A stretch of DNA of 64,000 nucleotides from Hormiphora californensis (taxonomy: Eukaryota; Ctenophora; Tentaculata; Cydippida; Pleurobrachiidae), in the NCBI GenBank assembly GCA_020137815.1, contig CM035356.1, positions 1,648,232 through 1,712,231 of the forward strand. Reading direction: 5' to 3'. Shown in pieces: positions 45,861 to 59,039 of the stretch. Below the pieces are notes generated by a model. It made no database searches, was not told the DNA's origin, and saw only the letters and a list, made by a program, of their open reading frames with translations. Within the stretch, counting starts at the first letter, position 1; each line of letters opens with the position of its first letter. The position numbers were made by a program, and so were the translations under genes.

Positions 45861-46975
45861 ATGGTTAAAGAAGGGATCAAGATCTTCCTTAGGGCGAAGC
45901 CCACAAAGGCCAGAACAGGGGTAAGGAAACATCAGAGCACTGCATAGAACATTCCAAAGATTTTTCAACTTGTTATTAGTTCTCATCACTTGCTCATAGT
46001 ACAGGAGTATAGGAGCACCTTTAGAGTTCAGTTACAAAGCTTATAATTTATAAATGATAAAATGATCTTCCACATTCAGTATGTGGACTTGGAGGAAGAT
46101 TCTGTTGCATTTCACGTTCCTAAGGAGGATAGTGAAGGATATATCAACAACAAAAAAGACTTGTACAAGTTTAAATTCGACCACGTATTCCGAGGTGATA
46201 CCCAACAGGATTGCATTTTCGGTAAGGTAAGTCGCTGGTTGAAATATTTGATGTGCTATATCATCACCCTGGTAAACATAAGAGGTTTGTATACATATAT
46301 GGTTATGGTTACATAAGACCAGTAGACCTATAAATACGAATTACTAAACTTGGTGACATTGTGGCGTATGGAATATGGATAAGCTTAATTACTGGATTAA
46401 TTAAAAGTTCTAACACATTATGTGGCAATTATTACTACAATATTTTCGTACAGGTTTGCGAAACAGCTGCAGAAAGTGCAACAAAGGGTTACAATGCAAC
46501 GATCTTTGCATACGGGCAGACCGGGTCAGGAAAGACCTTCACTATTACGGGCGGGGCGGAGAGGTACCGGGATAGGGGTATGATACCTCGTTCCATCAGC
46601 TATGTGTTCCAGACTTTTGAAAAAGTAAGTATGATAGTGAGAAATGAGAAAGTATATTATGTTCATGAGATAAACATACCGCAGTCCGCGTTGCCCAAAA
46701 AAGAGAGGGTATGTTGGCCTTCCTTACTAGATCAAGCCAAGAGTTTTAGAAAACTCAAAACTAAATTATTGTATTCTCTTCAGAATCCCAGCTGTATGTA
46801 TACTATGCACATATCATATCTGGAAATTTATAACGAAAACGGCTATGACTTACTTGATCCCGCCAAGGAAGTTACCTAGACTGAAGGAGAGAATGCGAGG
46901 GAGTTCAAGGTGGGGGGAGAGAGACGAGAGAGAGAGAGAGAGGGGGAGAGAGAGAGAGAGAGAGAGAGGAGAGAG

Positions 46976-47010
<35 letters not shown>

Positions 47011-47165
47011 GACGTAGAGAGAGAGAGAGAGGAGAGAGAGAGAGAAAGTGAGAGAGAGCAGAGCGAGAGAGAGGAAAGCCTGAGAGAGAGAGCGACGAGA
47101 GCCGGCGAGAGATGAGAGAGAAGAGAGGAGAGAGAGAGAGAGAGAGGAGAGAGAGCGCGAGAGAT

Positions 47166-47198
<33 letters not shown>

Positions 47199-47354
47199 CA
47201 GAGAGAGAGGGAGAAGAGAGAGAGAGAGCAGCAGAGAGAGAGGAGAGATGACGAGTAGCGATAGAGGAGAGAGAGAGAGTAGAGAGATGGCAGAGAAGAG
47301 AGCGAGAGAGGAGACGCTCTCTCTTAGTCTTGTGTCATCGACGAAGTATCGATT

Positions 47355-47403
<49 letters not shown>

Positions 47404-50400
47404 CCTCTCCCTCTCTCTCTCTCCCTCTCTAACAGATTTGCCACGGGTTTATCTTCAAGAAGACTCAGAAGGAAACTTTCACACTCGCAACTTGACTGTG
47501 CACCAGGCTAACACCGAGGAGGACGGTATGTATTTCTTTTTTACTTAGGTGACTTAGGTGCTACTGCATCAGTGAGCTTGTGTTCCATTTCATGTAAGAC
47601 AAAGTCGATCCTTGGGGAGGGGTTGTTCCTACCACCGGTTGTCTGACTGAACCCGCCTGCGTAGAGTCAGCCATGTCGGCTCTTTGTGGGTAGTTCCTGA
47701 CCTCCCTTTGTCGGACAGTATATCAGTCTACCCTGGCTACATAATATAAAGGCGGGTTTATTGATTATGATATGTGCTGACACGGCCTGATGCATTGTAT
47801 AAATACATCATGTAATATATTAGTCATTTCCTGTACTGAGTTCATGCGGGCTGACACATCTGTACACACTGGCCCCTCACTGCTGTACAAGTAACTAGCA
47901 CCGAATATATATGTTCACTACCTACAATACATACTGTATCGATATAATGATTAATGGACGTGAAATTTAGTCTTTAGAGGGTCACGTCACCGTCACCCTT
48001 GCACCTCCGAAGATCTCCCAGAGACGTCCCAGTGCAACTGGGGATTATAGTTGATGCACCGCCCGGGAAGTCATTCACCGCCAAAAAAGTGTGTTAGAAT
48101 TATCATTGAGTCACTTTACTGGCAGTAAATTTCGTCCCTGGTGGTTTTTCTATTATAATCCCCCAGCTGGGACATCTATGTGAGATCTCCCAGGGAAGTC
48201 TCCCAGAGACGAAAAACTACTGCCAGAAAAGTGACTCAATGACAATTCTGCCACACTTTTTTGGCGGTGCATGACTTCCCGGGCGGTTCATCAATTATAA
48301 TCCCCCGGCTGCACTGGGACGTCTCTGGGGGACGTCTCCGGGAGATCTCCAGAGGTGCAAGGGAAGCAAAAATGCTTCATCCCGATATACAAAATAGATT
48401 CCCCCGTGGATCCCAGTAAATCGGGGTCCGACTGCAACTAGCACAGAGTTTGGCAACCGAATCAGCTTGGTATTACATTAGCATACAAGTAGACAATTAG
48501 CACATGTTCTTTTCAGCGCTAAACCTATTGTTCATGGGGGATACCAACAGAATGACAGCGGAGACACCTATGAACATGGCATCAACACGATCCCATTGTA
48601 TATTCACCATTTACATCAGCTGCAAGAGCCAGGAAAGTCCTACTATCCGACGAGGGAAAATCCATCTGGTCGATCTTGCAGGGTAAATTATATTGTGCTA
48701 TAGATCGCGTATTATCATTATGATCTGATGAATGAGGGTTTAAACCGGTTTACTGCATATTCTATGTCCGACAGGTCAGAGCGAGTTGGCAAAACAGGAG
48801 TATCAGGAACGATCCTAAACGAAGCAAAGTATATCAACCTGTCTCTCCATTATCTAGAACAGGTAAGTCGGTTACTCGGTTTTGAATATTTTGTGTGCTT
48901 TGCAAGGGTGGGTGGACAGTTTCAAAAAAGGCGACTTTATCTTTTAGGCTTCATTAGGGGAACTCTAGATCAATGGACGCACAGTAGAGAAGGTCCTTAA
49001 TTGCCAAAACTCTACTTTGCTGAACGCTTATAGTCGAATTTTTTATTTAAGCGACGGGCCGCCGCGCATTCAAAGAGGTCGCGCGGCGTTATATTTGCGC
49101 GTGATAATCGAGATCGAGTTCCTGGCAATCTTAAGACTTGAACCCGGAAGCGTTGGAAAGATAATTTCAAGACCTTTCCAACGCAATCAAAATCAATTCT
49201 TTATCTAATCAGGAACCGGAGATATGAGCGAAAAGGTTTCTCGAATTGTCACACGCAAATACAACGCCGCGCGACTTCTTTGAATGCGCGGCGGCCTGTC
49301 GCTTAAATTAAAAATTCAACTTTATCAGCGAAAACACGCGACCATATCTGTGTGTCTATGACTGCGTGCTACGAAAAAGCCTATTTTACGAGCGGAATGG
49401 GGCGCGTTCTCGCTGATAAAAGTTCAGCAGAGTAGAGTTTTGGCAATTATAGACCTTCACTACTGCACTGTGCATCAATTGACCTAGAGTTGTCCCTGAA
49501 CCCACTGGTAGACTTGGTTACAAAGTCACCCCTATTATTTCGCGGAGGGGTAATTTCATTACCAACTAACTGGTAGACGCTGGAAATGTGGTTATAAGGG
49601 GTGGAATTGCCTGAATTCGGCTAATTGTACCGGGTTGGATTTTGCTGGCTCGTGAAGCGCACTACCAGGGGTGGGCCACCCCGGGTGGCGGAATGATTTT
49701 TCTCCAGGGGGAGGGGGCTGACCAAAAGTTTTGATGACCTTTTTTGTATGCAAAATTTACTCGATTTTCCATAGAAAATTCCATACTTAGGGCCATACTT
49801 AGGGCGGTGTGCCGAGTGCCCCTGTACACATTTCAAGTGGAGGGGGCGTCCACCGTGCGCCCCCCCCTTGTGCACAACACACTCGAAATCACCCATCTGA
49901 CTCCGACTTGGCTGGGTATTATAGATTACGTTGCGGTGTATAGGGGGTGTAAAGATGACTGTAGGACGCATTATGTACACGTTACATATTCCTATTTTAG
50001 CACACTCATGAAATATTCCTGAACTATGACCTACATGTACGATTAGTGGTGTTGTTGGCGGCATGGCGATTTATTGTGATAAAAGTGAGGAGTTGTCAGC
50101 AGTCCTCTATAATAGGATACACCAGGAAGGAAAGGGCCGCATCTTTCCTCCAATGGGGCTAGTCGTGATGGAGAGAGACAGAGAAAAGACAAGGGAAGAA
50201 AGAGAGAATCAGTGAATTAAATAGATAAAACACCGGGAGAGATACATATAGTGAGACAGGGGGAGGGAAAGAGAGAACGAATAAGCCCGTGGGATTGCTT
50301 GTTTTGAAAAGTCTTTCTTGATATAATGTCCTTGTATAGTGTTTGGGTTGTTTTGTAAGATATACAAAAGTAGATCCTGCGATTTTGTGTATACATTGTA

Positions 50401-53400
50401 CATCTTATATGGGGACGAAACACAGGTATGTCAAGTGGTAGTTAAATCTCGCAGGCTCGTGCACTAAAGTACAAGAATGTACCACGATCTGCGGTCTCGG
50501 ACCATTATTGTTGCAGTTATATCACTCGATCGACCTTCGGTCTCGGGGTCTCCACCACTATTAGAACACGAATCTTATCGATTTATCGGACTTTAGGGGG
50601 AAGGTTTTTGTTTGGTATGTGGTGTGGTCGGGTGTGCTCAGATCTTCTTAAACTCTCTTAATGACCCCTAACGTTAAGAATCAAAAGTTAAATAAATTTT
50701 GATATCCAAATTTTGAGGTCGGAGACTGGGAGGTAAGATATGCATATGAGGCATAAACTCTGGCCACTGGCACGTTATTTCAGATACCTTTCTCCCAGCG
50801 CGCCGCTGGGAGAAGGTAGCTGTAGTTTATCCGCCAGTGGCGGATAAACTGGTTTAAATCACGACGACGATCCTGAGGCGTAGCCGAGGGAGAGGCGGAG
50901 GGGTTTAAACCAATAACGTGCCATTGGTCAGAGTTTATGGGTTATATACCCTGCTTTAGTTGTTTGTTTCAAGTATTACACACTAACAAGAGAGAGAACA
51001 CTAATCAAAACACACAAAGAGAACTGAGAAACAGTCAAAAACATCTCTCAATTGAGTGTATATTGTTTGGTAACAGTTACTAAGGAGAGAGAGAAAGAAA
51101 TAACAAGATATGGGGCATGCCAGACATAACACAGAGGAATTGAGATAGTGAAACAAAAGGGGAGATAAAGAGAGAGAAATTGACGGAATGTGTTGTTTCT
51201 TTCTCTCCAATGCAGTGTGTAACTCTTGCAAACAGTGTTCCCTCTGTATTTCAGTAAGAACTGATCATTTACACACACTTTGAATGTAACATAGGAGTTA
51301 ATAATAAACAGCCAGCCAGTGGGAAATAATCTGCCGCTGGACTGGCTGTATATTGAGAGCGCGCCAGTGGGACTTCTCGCCGCTGGCGGGTTATTTAAGT
51401 TAGCAGGGTATATAATGCAATAAAATCACCGTGTTTCACTTTGGTAGCCAAATTAAGGCCTAGCCGGTTTTTGATATGAAGCCGTAAAAACTCGAAGTTT
51501 CGGACAAGATTGTTTGTTTGTTTTAGGAACATCTTGGTCTATTCTGACAAGGGTTTATTTCAGGTGATTATAGCACTCTCTGAGAAGTCCAGGACCCACA
51601 TTCCCTACCGTAACTCTATGATGACAAGTATGTTACGGGACAGTCTTGGAGGAAACTGTATTACCAGTATGGTAGCAACTGTGTCTATGGAGAAACGGAA
51701 TATAGACGTAAGGGATATAATTAACATATACAGTTGTATGATGCCATGTTTCACTATAAAACTACTAAAACTTGCCTTGCTCGAACCTCTTCCCTGTAAA
51801 GGAGGGTTAGAACATAACGAGCTAAAACACATCACTCCACCCAGGAATCTATTTCAACATGTCGGTTTGCACAGCGAGTTGCCCTTATTAAGAATGACGC
51901 AGTGTGTAATGAGGAAGTAGACCCAAAATTGGTGATATCCCGTTTAAAGAGGGAAATACAGACACTCAAAGACGGCATGGAGCTGAACGGTAGCCCTGTT
52001 ACTGCGGACCCACTGTCAGATGAGGAATTATTGCAGTAAGTATTAAACAGTTGTAGAGTACTCAAACTTCATACTAACTTGACATGATCTCACTCGCTGT
52101 TATAAGTCTGTGAGGGACAATGTTCTTGCTTAGGGGTCGGAACTCGTGCCCGGTGCCATTTTGGCTTAAAACTGATAAACAAGTATTGCTAGCTTCTGGC
52201 ACGCGTGGCTGGGGGAGGTTAGAGGTCAGTGACCGCTGGTCACCCTCCCATCGTAAGAGCAGTGATTGAATGTAATCGTGATCAGAACATTGGCCTGACA
52301 AAATGGGACAGACTTGTCCTACAAATTTGACCTGCGACCTGCGGTGATTCCGCCGCGCGCCGATTTGTTGTCGAAAGTACACTTTTCAGCAGTGCGAGTC
52401 AATCCACATGCTTGTAAAGCGTCCTGACATGAATTTTCTGTTTTCATCACTGTTTTGATTACGTGACTGTAACCGGCACGGTTTGGAGACTAGAGAGGGT
52501 AGCGTGGCTCTCTATTATCCTTGTGGCTTGAGATCATCCCAATAGTCTATTCATCCACCTCTAATTTAGGTGGTCCTATTTTAAATAAAATTCTTACACA
52601 GGTGTCGAGAGAAAGTCAACAAGTACATAGAAGCATTGGACCCAGAAGAGAGGTTAAATGTGGACGCAGATTTTCGGAAAATTCACTTCTGTTTTCAATA
52701 TTTCAAACACCTGCTAAAACAGAATAGTGGTCCTAGGAGTATTAACCCGAGTGAGGCGGGAAGTGAGCCAGTGTCGACCCAACTTTGTGTAAGTACAATA
52801 ACAAGACTTGCAAATCTTTAACTAAACATGCTAATGTTTGGATTGTTCGACAGTCGTGTTCTCAATACACGTACTATAATAGTAGTCATAGTGGCTGTGA
52901 GTCTGGTGTGTTTCGAACCCATAACATACCATTATACCCTTTAGACGGAGAAGGAGACCCAGCGACTGAAAGACCTTGTCACACAGCGAGACACAGAGAT
53001 TAACATCCTTGTTAATTTGTTGAAAAAGGAAAGGCAGAACACGGAAGGAGAAAGGGCGGTGTCTACTGAAGGTGCAGGTGTGGAATTGTTGCCTAAACCA
53101 GCCAACCAAGGCCGACAAGTTAAACACCTTTCCAAGGTACAACATGTTTTACAGTGGGACCCCGATGTATCGGGATGCCCGGGGGAAAGGGGTTTGGCGT
53201 GCAATCAAATATATTCGCTGTGGCATTTTTTTATCATTCAAAACACCATCATATACTGTTATAGCCTTGTTATAACCAGTATCATCCGTGTGATCAGGGT
53301 CGCCAAGAGGCATTCGATATATTCCGGAGGGACTACGCACATAACACAGCAATTGAACAAAACAAAGCTGAGTTGAAGGCCAGAATGAAGGAGGCCAAAC

Positions 53401-54845
53401 ATATCGGAGGACTGGTCAACAAATCTCGCGAAAAAATCAGTAAGTAAAATTGAGCAAATATTATTGCCAAAATGTGCTCAAAACCCAACATCTTTCTGGA
53501 CCTTCACCTCTTTTAATTTTTTTATTAACATGTTTCTATCACGCAGATTCGCTAAAGAGCTCTATTGAGCAAAGAAGGATTGCAATGGCGGTCCAGGGAC
53601 TTACAGATAGTGACGCAGTACCCCAAGCAGCTGCGGATCCAAAAGAAAGTGAACTGAAGCACCACATCGAGGGCGAGAAAGAAACGTAAGTTTTTGAAGC
53701 TAGGGTAGTCTAGCGCCGCGGGTGGGGGTGGGGGGTGTGTCACTTTTTTTTGTGTCCCACGCGGGGAGGACACAAAAAAGGGCTAGGGTAATGCCGCAGT
53801 ACTAAATCTTTATCATGTCTCAGTATTTTCATAACAGGTCAGATAACATGTTTCGTTTCTAACAATACTCTCACTTTCAGCTACAAGCAGAGGTTTGCAA
53901 GGTTGCGAGAGCTAAAGACGGAGATCGAGCATCTCCAGCACCTGCTAGAACAGCAGCGGGTACGCCTTCAAAGAGACTTTGAAATCTGGTACGCAGAGCA
54001 AGCATCGATTGCTGGGACTGGCGCAAAGGATGCATGGCAAACTCCTTCTCCTCGGGGTTAGTAGACAAAATGCCAGGAATCGACCGACACAAGGAAACAA
54101 CCAATCAGAACTCGTTATTTAGGTCACGTGACTGGTTATCAGCCAATCAGGGACCAGTATTTCCTGGTTCGGTCGGTTCCTGAAAAACGTATTGTATTTT
54201 TTACTTCTCTTGTTCGGGTCCGGTAGCTTAGGTTGGTACTGTACATGCAAGTGGGTTCAGCTTGTTATGTTCTAACCCTCCTTTACATTTGTAAATGGAA
54301 AGAGGGTCGAGCTAGGCAAGGTTCAGCGGGGTGAGGGTAGTACTAGTGCTATCGAGTGAACGGGTGCTCTACTTCAACGGGTTATTTTAAAATAACCGAT
54401 ATTTTCTATTTCAGCAGACCAGAGAGTTTCTAATCGATCTATGCAAGTTTCTTCGCCCTTAAATAATGATAACAATTATCGACGGGACAGTAGTGGGCAC
54501 TCAACACCCTTTAAGCCTTCAGTTATTCCAGCTATCCAAGGCGCAGCAACAACAGATCAGAAATGTAAGGAATGTCAAGGTTTGAAACTTTGCGATTGGG
54601 GTCTACTGAACCCTCACAAACATCAAAAATGGCAATGTCCCAAAACTAAATGATCAAAAAACTTTTTTGAGTGCCCAAGGTTTACTGATTTACTGAATCA
54701 ATTCATTTCAGCCTGGCCTGTTCCAGATCAGAAGCGAGCTGTATCCCAGAGTGACTTGAAGACGACAGGTGACTCAAATGTGGACACGGATATTCTAGCG
54801 TTTATGAGGGCACGCGAGGCTATTTTGAAGCGTAGTGTACACTGA
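45861..54845 (+). CDS. KIF6: kinesin-like protein KIF6 (kinesin-9 family)
   Basis: A microtubule motor linked to cilia. Exons are 45861-45920, 46080-46226, 46454-46624, 46784-46870, [one short exon not found], 47436-47525, 48517-48682, 48775-48862, 51564-51707, 51845-52035, 52602-52788, 52945-53136, 53298-53439, 53547-53685, 53881-54056, 54415-54564 and 54712-54845. The start [14 protein letters not shown] matches the family. The motor has P-loop GQTGSGKT (residues 90-97), switch I STRSH, switch II LVDLAGSE and [19 protein letters not shown]. Coiled-coil segments and the C-terminal signature [20 protein letters not shown] follow, as in human KIF6 (814 residues; here about 760). Phase requires a missing piece of 1 mod 3 nt between 46870 and 47436, where GA/CT repeats lie; human KIF6 has about seven residues there. 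The 46870 donor is uncertain. Confidence 0.93.
46914..47430. repeat. (GA)n then (CT)n inverted simple repeats next to a KIF6 acceptor
   Basis: An imperfect GA tract (46914-47310) is followed by CT (47356-47430). The CT tract runs straight into the AACAG acceptor of exon 47436-47525, so it is also that exon's polypyrimidine tract. The two tracts could pair as a hairpin in the pre-mRNA. Confidence 0.93.
47996..48363. mobile_element. 368-bp foldback element in KIF6 intron
   Basis: CCCTTGCACCTCCGAAGATC is mirrored by GATCTCCAGAGGTGCAAGGG. The inner arms include CGCCCGGGAAGTCATTCACC (left form) and its inverse. A pogo-like right-end fragment (AAATCGGGGTCCGACTG) follows at 48418-48436. Confidence 0.82.
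48956..49493. mobile_element. about 540-bp palindromic MITE in KIF6 intron
   Basis: AACTCTAGATCAATGGACGC is paired with GATGCATCAATTGACCTAGAGTT-like sequence at the right end (a few mismatches). The inner arms are tighter: TTGCCAAAACTCTACTTTGC with its inverse near 49430, and GCCGCGCATTCAAAGAGGTC with its inverse near 49275. It contains the GGAACCGGAGATATG module at 49212. Exact ends are uncertain by a few bases. Confidence 0.75.
49514..49569. mobile_element. 56-bp MITE of the TTGGTAACGAA family, 9-bp TSD
   Basis: It starts TTGGTTACAAAGTCACCCCT and its inverse reads AGTTGGTAATGAAATTACCC. CTGGTAGAC flanks both sides (49505-49513 and 49570-49578). Confidence 0.8.
50752..50939. mobile_element. 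188-bp foldback element with internal hairpins
   Basis: CATAAACTCTGGCCACTGGC is mirrored by GCCATTGGTCAGAGTTTATG. Inside are the hairpins CTCCCAGCGCGCCGCTGGGAG (21 bp, split as CTCCCAGCGC/GCCGCTGGGAG) and GTTTATCCGCCAGTGGCGGA. Sequences beyond the right end, ATATACCCTGCT (50944) and AGCAGGGTATAT (51402), suggest a second, adjoining foldback to about 51417. Confidence 0.7.
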
Positions 54846-55151
54846 CAAGAAGGATTCAAACATAACCTTGAAAAATGGGAGGATCACATCACCGATATAT
54901 TTATCGATAGTTTCCATAAACAATTGTTTGCCATGAACTGAGTCGGCGTAATTCAGCTATTTTACTGGTAGACCAGTTGAAAAAGACTTTTTGAGACGAT
55001 AAATACCGGGTTTATAGTTATGTAGCAGTTCACCTGCCATGAGAGTGGTTCACTATAACACTTCATGTGTACTGTATATTATATACTGCCCCCCTTCAGT
55101 AGTATCAGCGTACCAAAGTAAGTCTGCTTTGGCCCCTAAAGTTTATAACTA

Positions 55152-55199
55152 CAGTCGGACCCCGATTTAACGGACAAGCCCTTTCCCCGGGTCCGACTG
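55152..55199. mobile_element. 48-bp pogo/Tigger-like micro-MITE (TA target)
   Basis: CAGTCGGACCCCGATTTAAC at the left and CCCCGGGTCCGACTG at the right are flanked by TA on both sides. It is nearly the minimum that terminal repeats alone could make. Confidence 0.8.
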
Positions 55200-55516
55200 T
55201 AAATGTAATACATCCCGTTGTTCATATGACGCCGTTTTTCCCTGCCAAGTACACTGTGCGGATGCATATACACTTCTTACACACTATAATACACAGTTAC
55301 ACTATTTAGCATTAGTTCTCGGTGTGTGTTATAAAATTTATTTTACCCGTGTTCTAGTGCCAACCCTGCTATTATATGCATCTTTTCCAAAGCAAATCAG
55401 CATCCGGGCGAATGCCTCTTAATTTAATTTGGAATTCACCTGGACACTTGTTTTGCTACCCAGTACCCAATTTAAATATGTTTTAGCAGTGTAGCGCTCA
55501 TGTACTATATCATGTA

Positions 55517-56700
55517 CAGGGTGTCCCACTGTCTTTGCATCACCTGTGATTTTGGGTCATGACCGGGCTCCATTAAACTAACCAAAACTCATCGAAAAAT
55601 TGGTCAAAATGGTTCTAACAAAAACAGTGTTCTAGAGAATTGTCTGACGAACATTTTGGTGGCAAGATTGACGTTCCAAGTGTTACCAATCGTCAGATAT
55701 ATCGTCGTAAAGTCAAAAGTACGTGTTCATGCAATCCGACCGGGGTTCACGTTTTGAAAAATTCACAAATGCAAAGTTGCTCGGATCACATTGCATCCCT
55801 CATACGAGTTGTAGGAAATTGTCTGGCGGTCATTTTGGTACTCAGGTTTTTGTCCTAGCTTAATGTTTAGAGTGTCTTATGACTGTCTAAAGACGAAATT
55901 CAACCAGCATTTTTTTAGGGGATCACGTGTCATCAACAAATGCAAATGGGTAAAATGATTTGAAATTTATAAGAGCTTCATTGGAATCGTCTAAGGTTCA
56001 TTTTGATACCATGATTTTTTCCTTAGCTCTACGTTTTAGTTGCGTTATGATTGTAGGAACATGAAAATTATTCTATGCTGAGTCTTAGTTGGTATCGGCT
56101 CACAACCGCTAATTAGGTGGCTCGGTATCGTGTGTAATCCCATGATAATCAGCACATATCGTCTCAATTTCATCCAGACACTTGACAGGGTTGTTATGAC
56201 GATTTGACAAGGCCCCTGTTAATGTGTAGGATACACAAGTGGTCTATCTCACCAACATGTTATTCAAGCAGCAATGAGCTTCATAACAGGGCAAAATGCA
56301 ATGCGATACCTGAGACCACTTTTGGAAAAATTCCAGTTCTGACAGTCATAAGACACTCTAAACATTGAGTTAGGACAAAAACCCGGGTACCAAAATTACC
56401 GCCAGACAATTTCCTACAACTCTTATGAGGGATGCAATGTGATCCGAGCAACTTTGCATTTGTGAATTTTTCAAAACGTGAACCCCGGTCGGATTTCATG
56501 AACATGTATTTTTGACTTTACGACGATATATCTGACGATTGGTAAGACTTGGAACGTCAATTTTGCAACCAAAATGTTCGCCAGACAATTCTCTAGAACA
56601 CTGGTTTTTGTTAGAACCATTTTGACCAATTTTTCGATGAGTTTTGGAGCCCGGTCATGACCCAAAATCACAGGTGATGCAAAGACAGTGGGACACCCTG
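55517..56700. mobile_element. 1184-bp Tc1/mariner-type foldback element (TA target)
   Basis: CAGGGTGTCCCACTGTCTTT and AAAGACAGTGGGACACCCTG are the ends, flanked by TA. The arms of about 360 bp are near-perfect inverses; the loop is about 440 bp. The left half contains an open frame of about 70 codons that is only repeat sequence. Confidence 0.9.
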
Positions 56701-57554
56701 TACTAGTACTTGATGTAGTTGTATACTAACAACGTCACCTGTGTTATCGTATCGATTTTGTTGTGACAACGTGTAATAACTGAGTTGTTAGTGTTACAGT
56801 GTTACTAAGCTATACATTTTGTAACAGTAACACAGGCAGCTAACGTCTGGGCTAAAAGATGTCCCCCTAGACCCCCCGATATCATAGAGCGCTAAAATAT
56901 CGCAGTGTTGCTTCGTCATATTGGTCGCCCAAAGTGTTTTCTACGACGCCAAAGACGCACTCGCAGTCTGCTGACATTTGATGCTTTTTCATGGCGCTTC
57001 TTAGACGTCGTGAACAACGCTGTGGGCGGCGTTGTGCGGGCGGCCATTGTATTTGTGGCAGACCACCACTGACATTTACTCAATGGGAATGGGATAAATA
57101 AATAGGTTGGCCAAAATTCCAGACTGAAAGTTCATTTTTATGACTGTACCAGTATGGAATGAAGTTTGTCTTATCCCTCAAATGGGGGCTCTAATCATTA
57201 CAAAAGTGATCCAAATGGAGGACTTGTCCCAGACGTTAGTTGCCTTGTTCGACTCTGTCTCACTGTGCCCCGGTTTGTACAAAACATGGCAGCTAGTAAA
57301 TATTAAGTTGTACATATATCACATATTTGTTGAATGTCGAGTAAGGGTTGAGAGAGTGCTACGTACCGTATCATTTGTCCCCCGAAGGACTGTTGTGTAT
57401 TTTTCATTGCCTTGCTTTATGATTATCTGAGAGTTTATCTTGTACATGAACCATGGTGGTTTAGAAAGTTGGGTTAGGAAGTTAATTTAACTGTTGTTAT
57501 ATCAGACTGCTGTCAGGTGGGTGCCTTGTCAAGCGGTAGAGAATGGGTCAGGAC

Positions 57555-57645
57555 CTGTCAGGCCAATGCTCTGACCACAGTTCTCGCGCGCTCTGCAGAA
57601 CTTATTTGAAAGAAATGAGAATAGGGTCAGGCCAATGCTCTGACA
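57555..57645. mobile_element. 91-bp MITE, CTGTCAGGCCAATGCTCTGAC family, perfect 9-bp TSD
   Basis: It starts CTGTCAGGCCAATGCTCTGA and ends GCCAATGCTCTGACA. GGTCAGGAC flanks it at 57546-57554 and 57646-57654. A partial copy follows directly at 57648-57668. Confidence 0.88.
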
Positions 57646-57667
57646 GGTCAGGACAATGCTCTGACAG

Positions 57668-58655
57668 GCGGTAGGCGGTAAATGTTAACCAGATCTGTGA
57701 GAATTTCGCACGTTTTTGCCCATAACTCAGCCATTTCTTGACCAATTTGCAAAATCTTTGGCTCATTTGAAAGAGGACATTGAGATCTCTCAAATGAGCT
57801 CAAGAAAATGAAAATTGGCGCAAATTGCGCGGCGTGGTGGCGAAAACGTGCATCTTGCGCCATGACGCCACGCATTTTGGGCCAATTTTAATTCTATTGG
57901 GCTCATTTGAAAGAGCTCAATGTCCTCTTTCCAACGCGCCCAAGATTTTTCAAATTGGTCAAGAAATGACTGAGTTATGGACAAAAACGTGGTTTTGCAC
58001 GTACGTATTCTCTCAGATCTGGTTAATTAAAGTGAGAGTGGACCGAATCAGAATTGGGCAAGTTTGTTGTAGGTGGTAGAGATTAGCTTTCTGAGCATTT
58101 TCCGCTTTTGCCGCTCAAAATCGACCCACCCATCACTGATATATTTTTATTATGTTGGGAGAATTCCTGCTTGATCAGTATTTATCAAACAGGATAGAAA
58201 CAATCCTTGTGTTTTACTAACACATTCTTTAAATTTTCAATATGCTATCTTGCATTGTTCTGCTTCTGTGCATGGACATGTCAATCTCACTGCATATATT
58301 CAGAATGTGTACTCTGTAGTCCAATAGCTACAGAACGCTGCGATGTTTTTGTTCAGACTAAACTAGATTTAAATTTTCAATATGCTATCTTGCATTGTTC
58401 TGCTTCTGTGCATGGACATGTCAACCTCACTGCATATATTCAGAATGTGTTAGTAAAACACGATTATTGTTTCTATTCTGTTTTTTACATACTGATTAAA
58501 CGAGAGTTCTCCCAACATAACAAAAATATCTCAGTGATGGGTGGGTCGATTTTGAGCGGCAAAAACGCAAAATGCTCAGAGAGCTAATCTCTACTACCTA
58601 CAACAAACTTGTCCAATTCTGATTCGGTCCACTCTCACTTTAACATTTACCGCCT
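57668..58655. mobile_element. composite palindromic element with an internal direct repeat
   Basis: GGCGGTAAATGTTAACC at the left is mirrored by the CCGCC end near 58650. Two sub-palindromes are visible, 57690-58020 (GATCTG ends, TTTCTTGACCAATTTG and its inverse) and 58030-58650 (AGTGAGAGTGGACCGAATCA and its inverse). Inside the second, an 80-bp sequence starting AATTTTCAATATGCTATCTT is directly repeated (58231-58310 and 58373-58452). Confidence 0.7.
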
Positions 58656-59039
58656 ACCTTGTCAAGCCAATGCTCTGACTCACGGTTCTTGCGCTCCGCT
58701 GTCAGAGCATTGGCCGCACCGTACCGGTTCATCGGGGGGGTCGTCATGTTAATTTTGTTAATGTTTTGTTAATTAACAAACGACCCTTGGTGAAACATTA
58801 ACAAAATTAACAAAATTAACAAAATTAACAAAAATCGCGTTTTAGATGTTTTCAGTCGGTTTATAGTTGTTTTATGTGTTTTTAGGTGTGTTTAGGTGTT
58901 TCTATCATCTCCCATGGCAGATATTTCATAGCTAGGATAATTGTTTGGATTTCATCAAAGGTTTTGAGGTAAGAAAAGGGTCATTATAACAAAGGAGGGG
59001 TATACGAGTAAAGAACACCAGTTTAATGTATAAATAGTG

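Noticed and set aside
57140-57430. 96-codon open frame between KIF6 and the transporter
   Set aside because: No recognisable domain, no neighbouring exon and no splice context; probably chance.
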